24,353 bases of DNA. It comes from Dipylidium caninum (Eukaryota > Platyhelminthes > Cestoda > Cyclophyllidea > Dipylidiidae). The notes below the pieces were generated by a model. The model was not told where the DNA came from. It saw only the letters and a program-made list of their open reading frames with translations, and ran no database searches. Position 1 is the first letter of the stretch. Each line of letters starts with the position of its first letter. Made by a program: the position numbers and the translations under genes. Positions 1-12,046 of the stretch are shown piece by piece. The stretch covers positions 1 to 24,353 of the forward strand of contig QEYB01000492.1 of NCBI GenBank assembly GCA_017562135.1, given 5' to 3'.

Positions 1-1447
1 AGTAAAAAGATATAAATGATTACCACCAGCCTATTCTTACCGTTGCAAACTAATCGCGATTGGCACATAAATGTCATTCAACCATTTCACTGTCTCTTCA
101 TGCACCAAACAATTTTGTCACGCACTGATTTCCAACCGCAATGGTGTATCTAAAAGATTGGTATTAAATATCCTTATTACGCACTTCTACCAATGACCGG
201 GTGAAGACATCGCCTCTTTAGTCATTGTCCTCGGAATTTCTCAAAAGCATCTATAAGTGAACCCATACTCTTGTACCATTTTATTGTGCTCAGGACCGCT
301 ATTCAAAATTGACATCCCACAGGACTTTTCCAATGAGTAAATGTCTCTTCTAGTTAGTTTTGAACTGTGGATGTAAAAGGGCATCCAAGAGTGCCAAATT
401 AAAACTGAGCATTCTGAATTAAGAGCCTCTACCATCATTTTATGCCCACCGGCATGCCGTATAGGACAATGCCTCTTACATACCTGACTAATTACAATCG
501 AAGGGACAATAGGTAAGGCTAGAATATCCCTCGCATGCATGTATTCTTCTCTCTACTATTGATTAAATGAGTTGACACTCATTGTGACAATCGAGTTGTC
601 AAGGCAAAGAGTTCTTGGGGCCGGAAATACTACTCACTAAATAGTGGACTAATTATCATGTAGCTGGTTGAATCATGAATAATTATTTAGCACACAGTAT
701 CCAAGGTTTCCGCGTTGGTTGCAAGCACTTCAAAAGCCAAAGTTCCCCTTGAGTTGAAACAAACACCATCTGCACATCATTGTCACGCTGTTACTTTGAA
801 AAACGACCTTCAAAAGTGCGAGAATACGTCAAGCTCTTCAAAAAGTTTCCTCACTTATGTCTCGTATTCTGCTAATCTATCCCGAAGTACCATCTGATAT
901 AATTTCTAAATATAATCTCAACACCAGAGGAAAGAAGATGCGCCACCTAGATACGTGAAGACGTGCCCCTTTACAAAACATTCAAGGCTTAGTATGGCAT
1001 CTTGTCAACAAACGATGAATCAACAACTAGTATATGATTCAATAAATTATGCGTATCACTCATCGTGGAGATTATATTCCCCTTACTTAATGCCTTAGAA
1101 GAAGATGATATTCAGACACAAAATGGGGTAGGATAAGTGTAAAGCAGCCACAGGTAACTGACGAAACCGTACACAGGCATGGTTAAATAAAGATAAAATG
1201 GCAAGTGAATTGGACATTCGCTGTTCAGGCAAGAGATTAAGAAAAAGAAGTGTGCATTAAGAAATGCAAACACAATACAAAACATTTAGTTACAGAAAAA
1301 AAAACTTGTCGCTTGATAAATAAGCAAAAACGAAAAGGCATGGGAAAGTCAGTCTATGAAAAAAACTCTTCTCAAAAATCAGAGCACAGCCAAATTGCAG
1401 TCCTGAGGTGACGAGAAAGAGGCAATTACGGCGATAAAAGCAGTAGC
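1..1447. other. No recognisable gene; region downstream of the transporter
   Basis: Short open frames occur on both strands (for example a 99-codon minus-strand frame at 241-540), but none resembles a known protein or shows motifs. The stretch next to 1447 should include the 3' untranslated region of the minus-strand transporter. I could not find a clear AATAAA signal on the minus strand close to the stop codon, so the transcript end is not placed. Confidence 0.5.
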
Positions 1448-4400
1448 TCAAACAAGCGGTCTCGATGATCCAAAGATGATGTAAATGAGCCAGCCTATGA
1501 GATTACCCATAACGGCGAAATGGAAGACAGTTGACCAATTGTGTGATTTAGATAGTATGTATCCGGTGAGGTAGACGCCCGTGAATCCGGGAATTGTGCC
1601 AACAGTTGACATTACACCTTAAAGGAATGTAGGAAAAGGAGTAGATGGATGTTACTTAATACCACCCCTATGTATTGCGTGGTCTTAGCCACGACAACAT
1701 ATAGTAAATATATCACGAGGGCACAGTGGTAAGGACTCCGCCTACGGTAACTTAGAGGAGACTGAGTCTGAACCGAAGATAGTTAAAAACTCACCAAAAA
1801 CTTGACCACCATACACGGGAGCAATGTCCTGCGGGTTGAGGAGAATACCGCTGTTGTGAAAGCCACAACAGGCTACGACGAGGGCCATGCAGAAGAGGGA
1901 GGAGTAGAAGCCCTGGACGACTGGCAACAGGACGAGAAAGAGCGAGGTACCCAGCAGAGCGACAGACTAAAAAGAGGCGCACCAAAGGTTACAGAAGGTC
2001 GGTGCTACAACTGAGATACGGTTCTTTGGAGGGCGAGGTTCTGAGTAACTTCACTTAGGTGGGATAAGGCAAGATGAAGTCAAACTCACAGAAATGGCCT
2101 TACGAACAAAGGTCACAGAGAATCCTATAACGGGAAAGTAGAAGTTTAAGTCTGTGAGACTATTTGTCTCGGAATAAACGAAAGTCACACTAATGCATAG
2201 CAATCAGTAATGGAGTGAGATCAAAGAGTGGGTGGGGTGGGAAAAGGTTGAGGAGTCGGGGGGTAGTATAAATTGCCTATGCTACTGCTGATGACCACGT
2301 AACACTCAGTTATGTCTATAACATCTGATAATGAGGCAAATAAAGAGTGCATACCGAGGGTAATTAAATGATCCGCCAAGGAACCACTGATGAGGGTACA
2401 AGGCACAACGATGAGCCAGGGGATGACGTTGAAAACCCACCCCTATGGAGAAAGAACGGTAATGAAAGAACAATAGGGGAAAGAGAACAAGGAAAAATGA
2501 AAATTCTGGCTACTCGGAAGTTATTCTAATCTAGGCAATTTTACAAGATTTGTTGTTACAGTTCTCGGCACGGAGTGCGGTCTATGCCCGATTGAAAGGT
2601 TATTTTGAGCGGTTAACATATAGAACGATTGAGGTCATCAAACCTCCACCAAAGTGGGTGGGCCAATGAACCCCTCTTTGAGCAAACTTATGATCAAATT
2701 ACGATGGCAGAGACGGTGCTAACATTGTTAAATTGCGTAGCCCATGAGACTTGAAAAAATAACATTTATCTCGCCAACTGGGGAAAGAGTTGAGGTCCTG
2801 TTAACAACAACTCACTTCTGTTAGGATGTGAGAAGGATGGACACTTGGTAGCTAATCTATTTGGACGTCTAAATCTTCTCTTCCTATTATTTTTATTTAT
2901 CGAGAGTGATGAGAGAAAAGGCGGAAGATTCAAAATAATTCTAGCTCGCGATTAGTAAACAGGTGTTTGGTAAAAAAACGGTGGAGAGGAGTAAAATAAT
3001 GTCTACCTTGGCGTCTGGATAGTTGTCGTGGAAGTAGGAGGGCAGCCAATTGAGAATTATGTAAAAGGTATTATTGAAAACAAAATTACCCAGGAGCATC
3101 GACCTGTTGGTTGAGAAAAAAAAAGAGAGCAAAAGATGAGTCAAATATATGTGCTTAAAGGAACGGCGATAGTAACTATGGAAGCTCCTATAGGGCTAAG
3201 AATACTTAATCAGTTAGTAAATTGCGCGTTGCATCATAGACTTTAGAGCAGAGTTTGTATTTGGCGTGAGTGTAATCTTTACCAAAAAAGAATAAGTAAA
3301 TAAGCCAGGCAATTTAGAATATATCAGGGTGTTATCGTAGCTCTCGAAGTCGACTTTTCGAAGGTGAAGAAAAAGATGTTTTGCACTGTTCTCGCCTTAC
3401 GGCTTGACGAAAAAAGAATCCATAAAATACGCAATGTGGACGATGTGATCCAGTGATAAGGAGTGTATTCTAAATTTAATGTGACATTTTACAATCACAT
3501 AAGATTACGCCTTAGCATGGCCATCCTTTGATCTAGTTTTAAGCGAAGACACACCCAGTTACCTGCAAGATGATTTCAAACAAAGCCAAAAAACGCAGCA
3601 ACAACGGAGCGCAGTAAAGCTGGGAAAGAAAGCTATGGTATAAAGGGGAAAAAGGCAAAATACGTGACAAATTGTGGGGATGCTCAGGAAAAAGGGACTT
3701 TCGTAAATCCTTTTAGCTATTTAGAGTACATTAGAATGGTCAAATTTTACAAAGTAAAGCAACTCTTAAGCAGAAATCCTAGCGGTGTAGTTGGCTTTCG
3801 GTAAAGAACACAACCACCGCCATCAAAAACAACAACAATAAGAATAATGATAAAAACAGTATGGGTCACGTCGAAACCGGTTGAGAGCATACCAAAATGC
3901 AGGTTGCCGGATGAGGAGACACCAATTGAGGTTGTGGATTGGCGCTTGTGAGGAAGCCTTACTTCCTTTCGAGGACAGTAATCTTTCGACATCAGGCGGA
4001 TCCACAAATATCGGCTGAAATTGAAAAAAAGGAAAACTGAGTGTCGTCGCGTTGCTGTAGGGGATAATGTATTTGGGCGTGGAACTGAGGGTACAAGAAC
4101 ATACATTTCCAGCCTTTCAAATAAAGGATGGTCAGATATGTGACAATATCTGACAATAAACAGATTTGAGACGAGTTATTAAGAAAAAACAGCTAGACAG
4201 CAAGAAAGGATGAAAGCTACGGACCATATTGACGATCCTCCTTCACAAGTTAAAATTAAGCTAAATACACACACTTCGGTGAAAAGCAAAAAAAGCGGAG
4301 CAAGAGGTAAGAGGCTGCACACTAACCCGATTAGCGTTGATAAATGTTAAAGTTATTCTATACTTCAAAACTAGTACCATTAAAGAAGAAGTGGTGTTAA

Positions 4401-6231
4401 GCGGTCTGTCATAGTTAAAAATGAGGTTAGACGGCAGCTACATATTAGAAAGGGCGGCAACCCCTTGCCCTAGCGGATAAATAACGGGGAAATAAAGGGA
4501 TTTTGGCCTTACTTGAGAAGTCATCACAGAAGAGCAAATAGAAGGACGGAAGGAAGCTCGAAGGAGACTGATCACCCTGCGACCGGAGTATTGCAAGCTG
4601 CTGTAGTGGAGATTTTGCAACACGAAAGCAGTCCAAAGCAAAGTCATGCTGCCTATGAAGAAGAAGGGCACGCTCCAACCGTACATCTCGGTCATGAAGG
4701 AACCCACGAAACCGCAAAAAAGTGTGCTTAAAGATAAATAATTTGAATAATTAGATGTTTTGTCTCTAATGCCTGCTGTTGCTTCGAAAAACAAATGACA
4801 TTACAGACGACAATAGAACTTGGTTGAGAGCTGAGTATAGGCAAGATCCTCCTCGGTTAAAACATTGAAATAGAATCAAAATCAAATGTGACCACAAATC
4901 TTAAGCCACACTTTTACTTATTGTTCTTCTCACTGACTTTAAATCTCGTTTGTCAAACTATATGGAATTAGGAGGTGACTACATGCCTCTCACTTTAACA
5001 AAGTAATTTACCAACAATAAGTTATACATTTCAACAATCCAACTTTAGAGCTTCTTCAAGTTGACAAGCAATTACGTGGGAACTCTAATGAAAGGATGAA
5101 ACGATTGACGAAATTAGGGAGCTGCTCGCACTCTTGTTTCAAATTCTTAACCGATATCGGCTTTGCGAGATAGTTCCATGTCAAAGTAAGGAGTACCCAG
5201 GAAACTTTATTTTTAAAGATATAAGTACCTAACAGAGAAAGTAAAGACGTGCCAGAAAAACTGTCATTTTCACGTAAACAAAAATTATTTAAAAAGAAAT
5301 TCCAAAAGGCGAGCTGAAAGAAATCCATCTGAATAAGTAGTAAAAGTATCAGTTTACCACAACGTGAAAAAGAAGTTTAAATAGTTAGCGAATCCATATA
5401 GCCCCCCCCCACATTCTCCTTAAAGGGATTAAGGGAAGTGACAGTCTGCCTTACCCTGCATGAGATCCAGACGTAATAAAGGCATAGGTAAATTGACGCT
5501 CTGGTGTCCGTACCCGTTTTGCCATCAGACTAGCAAGTCCCGGATAAAAGAAACCTAAAATACCGAACGTCGAATATCATAAGATAAATGCTACAAAGAT
5601 GTAAATATTCCTATAATAACCAAATACACAAAAAGTACTACTCGGAGCAATACAAATTGACTGCCGTAAACGCGGATTAGACAATTGAGAAATAACCTTG
5701 AAAGATCCCCAACAAGAACCGGGCCAGTAAGAAAAAGTGAAAGATGACGTCCTTTTTAGTTGAGGCCAAGGGTATCAGAACGAAGACGATAGTTATAAGA
5801 CCCCACAATACGGTAGTCAAGGGAAGGACCAATTCTCCGCCGAAAATATCGCTAAAGTAGCCGCCGACAAATTGTGTCAGCATGTAACCCCAAAAGAAGA
5901 TGCCCATCACAATGCCCTGCGAAACAAATCCAAAATTATAGGATCATTAACATCAGTTTTTAGCACACAAAGACGTGAAAATATAGCAAGATTGCAGAAA
6001 GAACGAAGTTGACATCACGTTATAAGTCATAGAAAACTATACCTCATCTTGGCGTGTCCAGTTTAAATGGCTTGCAATGTCCGCCAAACATACAGGAAGT
6101 ATATTGCGACTGGCGTATAGGAGACAACTTCCGAGAAATAAAGACATCATCCACCACCTGCGTTCTTTGCTAATTAGGGGAAAATAAATTATTGGTTTGA
6201 AAGAAGCCTTAGACTGAATGAAATACCACAT
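1448..6231 (-). CDS. SLC17A9: SLC17-family transporter, SLC17A9/VNUT-like (vesicular nucleotide transporter), 10 exons, 468 aa
   Basis: Exons on the minus strand: 6231-6043, 5916-5697, 5554-5455, 4726-4513, 4014-3893, 3103-3007, 2442-2355, 2124-2090, 1966-1795, 1617-1448 (stop TGA). They sum to 1407 nt, every junction is GT-AG, and the phases agree. The protein reads as a 12-helix major-facilitator carrier. TM1 (28-47) holds Arg42, TM2 has FFWGY at 70-74 followed by GG-x-FSDIFGGE (81-91), and TM4 has ARFLLGIFQG at 128-137. Later landmarks are LNWLPSYF near 298, GWVFNVIPW at 315, VRK at 350 and NSGILLNPQDIAP at 393-405. These align along the whole length with SLC17A9. Arg129 matches the TM4 Arg reported as essential in VNUT (Arg119 in human, from memory). 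VGLUT-specific His and Glu are replaced by Met67 and Gln136, which favours SLC17A9 over VGLUT. The TM6-TM7 loop is unusually long. The family pumps ATP and other nucleotides into secretory vesicles; the substrate here is inferred. The start is uncertain: a good acceptor (TTAG, ending at 6170) precedes ERRWW, so a 5' exon may be missing. Confidence 0.9.
1713..1775 (+). repeat. Degenerate tRNA-like / SINE-head sequence in intron 9
   Basis: Within the 177-bp last intron of the transporter, and antisense to it, the plus strand has a good RNA polymerase III A-box (GGCACAGTGGTAAGG at 1720-1734). About 43 bases further on is a B-box-like GAGTCTGAACC, differing at two positions from a canonical GAGTTCGAACC. 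I could not fold a full cloverleaf, so it is more likely a tRNA-derived SINE fragment or a decayed pseudo-tRNA than a working gene. Chance similarity remains possible. Confidence 0.35.
4727..5454 (-). other. Intron 3 of the transporter, with a poly-C run
   Basis: This 728-bp intron separates the exon ending at 5455 (donor GTAAGG) from the one starting at 4726. It contains a run of about ten C at 5402-5411 (plus strand) and a 90-codon minus-strand frame at 5056-5328. That frame has no similarity to the transporter family and lies wholly between two exons that already join in phase, so I treat it as chance. Confidence 0.7.
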
Positions 6232-9200
6232 AGGGAAATATCAAAAAAAAAAACAAAATTAGGGACGAACACCATAAACCCCAGACTCTTAGTATTTCTT
6301 CAAAAAACGACGGGGAAAAACGGGCTTGGATTGAAACAAAAGTTACTAAACAAGATGACAAAAATGACGCCCGTTACCGCAAAAGACTATAAACAGGATT
6401 AGGCGAGGTAGAGCCAATACGACTAATTTATTTCGACGGTTCAAAACAAAAACAGGTAAGGATTACAGACTACCGCACAAATATGTTGTGTTGATGCAGG
6501 CACTTACGGGTGCCAGTCATTAGTGAGAGGTAATTCTTCAACAATATCACACGCCGCCCCCATCGCGATCCAAGGGCGAACGTCGCAGCTTTCAAATCGT
6601 GGGGTGCCTTTGAACTAATTCAAAGTTACTGTCAGAATAGCGTTGACAGCCGCGGCAGATGTGCATGGCTTGCAAAAGATTTTAACTTACGATCCTTGAA
6701 TTTAACTTATTCTATGGCACCTTGTGGACACTTATGAAAGTCTTAATTTGAAAATGTTCAGCTTCTATTCACCTTTAAGCGCCGATATTTCAAGCCTATG
6801 TGTTCCGTGATTCCACATCTTCCACTCCATATTGTGTTATTTGGTTACCCTCGTCATTCTTGGTGTATATGCCCCTCTTATTTTAATTACGTTCCTTCCC
6901 GCCGAATAGTTTGGTACAGGATTATGCAACATATGCACTTCTCTCTGGCACTTTAATTTCTAGCAAAGCTCTTTATCTTTTTGGCGCCCCGCAGATGTCT
7001 TGGCATTTTTTGTTAATTAGATTCTATTGTGCATTACAAGTAATTTGTTCACTTGTAAAACATAGCAGCAATAAGAGGCTTGCAAACGCTGTGAATAATT
7101 GCCGTGTCATAAAAAAATATCAAGGCCAACCATCGAAGAGACTACGCGAATACGAAACGGGTTTATTTTGTAATTAAACTGAAGCGAACTCGTAAGGATC
7201 ATAACTCTGTTTCCCATAATCTATATCATGTCGCACTAGTGCAGACAGATAATTCTTAAGTCTTCGCGCTTCTAATGAAGTCGATTTCGCACGTCACTAT
7301 CATTGCATAAGCGTTGGTACATATTGTGTCCTACTTTATTTCTTAAAACGCAATAATCTGGTAGGCTAAAAAGGGAATGATTAGAGTTGTACGATTGCTG
7401 AATGGAAGCCAAGTTGCTAGAGATGGATACCCCACAATCTCAAATTTAGACTAAGTGCTACACGGTTAAACAGCTGTTATCGTGGATAAGAGGTGAACTG
7501 GTGGGACATTTGGTAATTAAAGCTATGTGTCCCAAACTTACCACTATAAAATTTTCCAAGCTTTTCCCAATTCTACTTCATGTGCTTCTATTTGAATGCC
7601 AAAGACATGAGTATGCATAGACCAAACGCTCTAGATGCCTACTTATCTTATCACCGGCTGAAGTTTGGGACCCGCTACATCATCAATAACGAGGTAAGTG
7701 CTAAATGGAACTATAACAAGTAGTGCTAATTCCTAGTACAATGGCTGTGAGGAAGGACTTTTCATTTCCTTAACATTTGCAATCATCAACACCAGTGACC
7801 GTACCACCACTCACGTGATACCCTTCAAGGTCGCCTCATTAACGACCGTCTTTGTCAAGCTTTTTACTTAAAAGGAAAATAAAACAATCATACGATATGT
7901 TAGTTGGATTTACTAGGTACTGCTAAGCAGCATAATAAGAGTTTTGCCTGTACAAATTATTATTGGGTGTACCATTTCATGCATCATCCTCGTCATTTCT
8001 GAGCTATTGAAAATCTTGGGAAATAAGCTCCTTTTTTCGCAAAATTAGATGCAGGATCTCCCACATTGGAAGTGAGCATGGACAAATGGAATTAACCGTG
8101 CATTATACGGAATATATACAGTCCCAAGTTGCGGGAGAAATGTATGCAAATTAACATTTGATTTTGACCACTTAAGTCTATAACTGTAAATCGCCCCATC
8201 CTCTTATGGTACTGGCCATTCATGGAGGAAGGTTAAATCCTTCAACACTAAAAATGCAATATTGGGGAAATGTTGGAGTGAGTCAGCCAGCCTTCAAATG
8301 ACAAACATGGGAAGATAATGAATCAGTTAAGTCACGTTGCGAAGGGTAAAAGTGTGCCTTCCCAGCTACTTTAAGCAACCACAAGATGATATAGCTCCTA
8401 TCTAATACAGAATTTGGAGGGCTCAGAGCAATCAAATAGTTAAAAGTGAATCGAGCTTTCCTCATTTATATTGCCTTCCCTTCCTTCAAGTGTGACAGCA
8501 CTTTCTCCGAATTTTGCCTAATTTTAAACCTGAATTTAAACTGTCCTCCTTGGACGAATGAGGGCAGGACGGTAGCGACAAAGTACACAATCTTATCAAA
8601 GATAAGGAGCCAAAAAATTAATTAATGAATGAGACGAGGTGAATTAGCTTCACTTATAAAAAATTAAAAATAGGTCAGTTAATTCCATGTGATTTGGTAA
8701 AAAGAAGCAGACAATAAGCGCATTGAGTAAGGACTAGTTCTTACGTGCTGGTCTCAGGACCAAATGTTGTGTATCGTTCCATTGGTTTCTACGGCGATGT
8801 GAACTACGACAAAAATCGGTGCATACGTAGGAAGTAGAGAGATGACTGCCATTTATCTTAGCTGGAAGATCTTCCTTAAGAAGACTCTCTTGTGGAAGAC
8901 CATGACGCGAGAGTCTTTTGCGTTTTGATTTTACACCAATCCTAATAAACGAGCGTGTTTCAGACCGTCTTGGGGAAAGGAAATAATTTTTCTCAAGGTC
9001 GTTCTCTTATTGGTCAACGCTTCGATTTTTATGTATTTTCAGGAAAATATATTTATTGCTCACACGATCACTGCTCTTTTTGAATTTCGCATGTAGGTTC
9101 TTAGAAATCACAAAACTAAACACCAGTGAGCATAATGTAAGGCTAAGTATGTCTAGAGAGGCACCAATTACCTCTAAAGTGGACCACAAAGTCACAAATC

Positions 9201-10699
9201 AGAGGGAAGTAACCTGATTTCCACTAAGCCCCTCACCACTATGATTTTGCATAAGTGATGGATCTGAACATGTTTTCATCCCGGCCCCAATTTCAGAGGC
9301 CAAAAATTCAAAACCAATAATTTATCATATTGTTCTAATTTCGTAAGAATTAGTTGCTTCGTTAACCATGTAGTATGTGGCTACAGAGCACGAAAATGTG
9401 TAGGCGGAGAGAACCACCTGGTAATAAGGGAAAAAGGTGGTCAAACTGAAAAGTCCTCTACAGTCTTCATTGCTTCTAGTGGCCGTCGTTCCGTGAAAAT
9501 GACATTTCGAACTGTCGCCCTTCCTCTCACGGTAGTTATGGAATCGGGGAAAGTTCAAATAGAGGAGAAAGCCTAAGTGCCCAATCGCAGTTAACTACAG
9601 TAAGGCTTAAACCCTCCCTTTTATTGGCATTAAAAGAGTAACATGGCATAACTTTTTTTAACTCATACCACTCTACCAGCAAACAACGCCATTGCCATAG
9701 AGCGAGCTATAAACAATTCCCAACATTTATTAATGCCTGACCGCTGTGGTACTCGCAGGTGTTTTCGTGAGTCTCACGGAATGCGTCCTCATACAGCTAA
9801 CGGTGTGAGATGTGGGAGAAGAATGGTAAGAATGTCTGCCGCGCTCTGTTCAAATAGCGGACACGTCATGGTTGCCATCGCGTCATGCTCTGACCGTGGG
9901 TCTTGCTTTGAATCCCCTGACAGTCAATGAAACTCGGTAAGGCATCTTGCCGTGATTAGGGTACGCAAAATAGAAGTACGAAGATATAATGAAATAATTC
10001 GTCCTTCCGCCAAATCTGTTTGTCCACACCAAATTTTGAGGGAAGATGGACTAATGAACGAAAGGTCATTGTGAGGTCCGCCACGATGCGGAGGTCAATC
10101 CATAAACTAAGGCCACTTTCGTTAACCCCATTTAAAGGTGATTATGAGGTCCAAAAGTTCTGTTCACTAAGCATCGTAGTTCCGCGGACAGAAAACCGTC
10201 AAAAGGTTGTCTAGAAGTGGATTTTTGTTTGTTTAATGATATAACTCCTGTAAGCCCATGGAGTGATACTGGCTTAACCCTCCCAAAAGGAGTTTCACCA
10301 ATTCGCTCAGTTCGCATGGTCGTATGAACTAAGAGAATCGACGTAAATGAAGTAAATGGGGTGTTTTTGAGGACAGATCTTGACTATTTGGCTTAGACGT
10401 CAAACACTCACAACTTTCCTCCCTGCACCATCATAAAAACAAATAGCCTCGGTGATAACAGGTCTACAGGAAAGTTCTGCTCGTTTATATGACAATTTGG
10501 CACATTAACACGTGTTCATTTGGCGCATGTTCGGCTCTCTAATATTACCGTTTAATGTGTGCAAAGTGATGAAGGAAATTAAGCAAAACAAAGTTGGTCC
10601 TCGTTGGCCTTAAGTGTGGAGCGATGGTGTACCCGTGGCTAATTATGAGAATCCTCTCCAAAATAGCAATTAATGCAGCTTTCAACAAAAAAAAATGCT
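6232..10699. other. Gene-free AT-rich stretch, nothing recognised
   Basis: About 4.5 kb upstream of the transporter. The open frames here are short (60-88 codons), lie on both strands and match nothing I know. The promoter and any 5' exon of the transporter should lie in the left part, but I see no unmistakable core promoter or exon. Small inverted repeats occur at 8863-8917. Confidence 0.5.
8863..8917. repeat. Two adjacent short inverted repeats
   Basis: GGAAGATCTTCC (8863-8874) is a perfect 12-bp palindrome. Immediately after it, AAGACTCTC (8881-8889) and GAGAGTCTT (8909-8917) form a perfect 9-bp stem around a 19-base loop. Both are visible directly. No function is evident, and palindromes this short also arise by chance. 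Confidence 0.5.
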
Positions 10700-10707
10700 A
10701 GAGAAGC

Positions 10708-11596
10708 ATGGACGAATTTATGGAAGGCGCTTGGCGGAGGTGCCGTTTCTCCATAGGGACTGCGGTTGGTGGTTGGATTGTAAAGTTCGATCTGTCAAAC
10801 GAGCCACGTTATGGGCGACCATCGTTGATCGACGACGATTTTGTTGATGTCATGTTGAAGGAAGATCCTTTTGTGGCATCATCGCAGATCGCAGGAAGGC
10901 TTACTTCAGCTCAGCAAAACATTTCCGACCGCATACGGAAGATGGGACCGCTGTGGGGATATTCGACATGGGTGCTCCAGCAATAAACTAAGAAGACTTT
11001 GGATGACCAAGTCGTCGTGTGTGCACATCTCTTCCTGCTCGAAAGAAATTCGCGACCTTCCTCAATCAGGTGATGATAATCGGGGATGAGAGGTGGAAAG
11101 ACGAGGAGCAAAAGTTGACACTGAAGAGGAGAACGTTGTGGTGTGTGTGGTGGGACACTCGACGACCACTGCGTTGTGAGCTGTTAAAAGCGGACGAAAA
11201 GCCCCCTTCGGAACAGCGTTGTCAGCAAGTGGACGCGTTGAAGATGGCTGTCGAAGAGAGGAGGTCGGCGAGGTCGAAGAGGAAGGACGTTGTGATGCGT
11301 GCTGATAACGGCAGGCCACACGCCTGTTGGGAAACCCGTCAAAAGTGGCAGAAGTAGACTGGCAAATTCTGTCGCATCCACCATTTACCTCGGAATTAGC
11401 GCTTACCCAACCCATGACCACCGCTCGCCTTTGTCCTCTACTACACTTTCCCAACGCTGAAAAGTCAAAAAGGAGGCAAATGTCAGACAAACACTGGTTC
11501 AATTATTCGCGTCAAAAGATGAGACACCGCTGTCTTCACGCTGACGTGAAGTCGTTACTGAGAATGACAATTTCGCTTGTTGATTCGTTTTGTTGA
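10708..11596 (+). pseudogene. Degenerate mariner transposase (copy A)
   Basis: Three plus-strand segments in different frames together cover most of a mariner transposase, the DD34D enzyme that cuts and pastes the element. Segment one (to a stop at 10986) holds the helix-turn-helix part: NEPRYGRPSLIDDDF, then a SQIAGRLTSA stretch and a TWVLQQ that fits the usual KWVPHEL. Segment two (to about 11357) holds GDERW, carrying the first catalytic Asp, then VWWDTRR, RCQQVD and ADNGRPH with the second catalytic Asp. Segment three (from about 11327) holds LSHPPFTSELALT in place of the usual LPHPPYSPDLAPSDY, so the third catalytic Asp is Glu, and it ends near 11596. At least two frameshifts and one internal stop make it non-functional. 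I found no terminal inverted repeats or flanking TA duplication. Confidence 0.85.
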
Positions 11597-11845
11597 CTGT
11601 AAAATAGTCGTGCTGTGTTGTGTTTTACTTCAAAAGCAAATAGGGCTTTCCCTTTCTTAAAATTGCGTGAAAACTTGGCCTGGGACAGAGCGGAGGAGGG
11701 TTTAAACGTGGCTTGGTTGTTTTCGACATGGTGACTGACACACTGCGACGTGGAGTATTTTCAACAAGTCCCAACTCGTCCGTTTGCCCACCTTCGTATC
11801 TCCGTGGCACTGTAATCGCCCTCCCCCACGGCGTTCTCTTTTCTT

Positions 11846-11890
11846 CTCGCCTCGCCTCGCCTCGCCTCGCCTCGCCTCGCCTCGCCTCGC
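11846..11890. repeat. Minisatellite (CTCGC)9
   Basis: Nine perfect tandem copies of the pentamer CTCGC, seen directly. The purity suggests a young, possibly length-variable array. It creates short open frames rich in Arg-Gly-Glu-Ala on the minus strand and Ser-Pro-Arg-Leu-Ala on the plus strand; these are not genes. Confidence 0.97.
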
Positions 11891-12030
11891 CACATCTCCT
11901 CTCCTCTTCTCCCTGTTCAGTCCAGCTTTTCGGTTCTACGCTCCTCCCTCTTCTGCGTCGATAATTTGATCATGCGACTATATGACATGCCACGCGCGAC
12001 AATCCCCTTCCCATTTGACAACTCACCAAA

Positions 12031-12046
12031 GTGACGTCAACGTCAC
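12031..12046. promoter_or_regulatory. Near-palindrome containing a consensus CRE (TGACGTCA)
   Basis: GTGACGTCAACGTCAC consists of 7-bp inverted arms with a 2-base spacer and includes TGACGTCA, the consensus cyclic-AMP response element for CREB/ATF proteins, at 12032-12039. The motif is seen directly. Any regulatory role is conjecture because no gene start lies next to it, and it sits between transposon remains. Confidence 0.3.

Noticed and set aside
1967..2089. An in-frame TAG just upstream of the SVALLG exon, which first suggested a broken transporter gene
   Set aside because: The TAG is the splice acceptor of intron 8. With the micro-exon at 2124-2090 the protein is continuous and its spacing matches the family.
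5056..5328. 90-codon minus-strand frame inside the transporter
   Set aside because: It falls within intron 3, between exons that join in phase, and has no transporter similarity.
11846..11890. Regular repeats considered as a CRISPR-like array
   Set aside because: The pentamers are tandem without spacers and the context is eukaryotic; it is a simple minisatellite.
11702..11969. Overlapping frames on both strands around the CTCGC array
   Set aside because: They are repeat-driven, with Arg-Arg-Gly-Glu-Ala or Ser-Pro-Arg-Leu-Ala units and no conserved flank.
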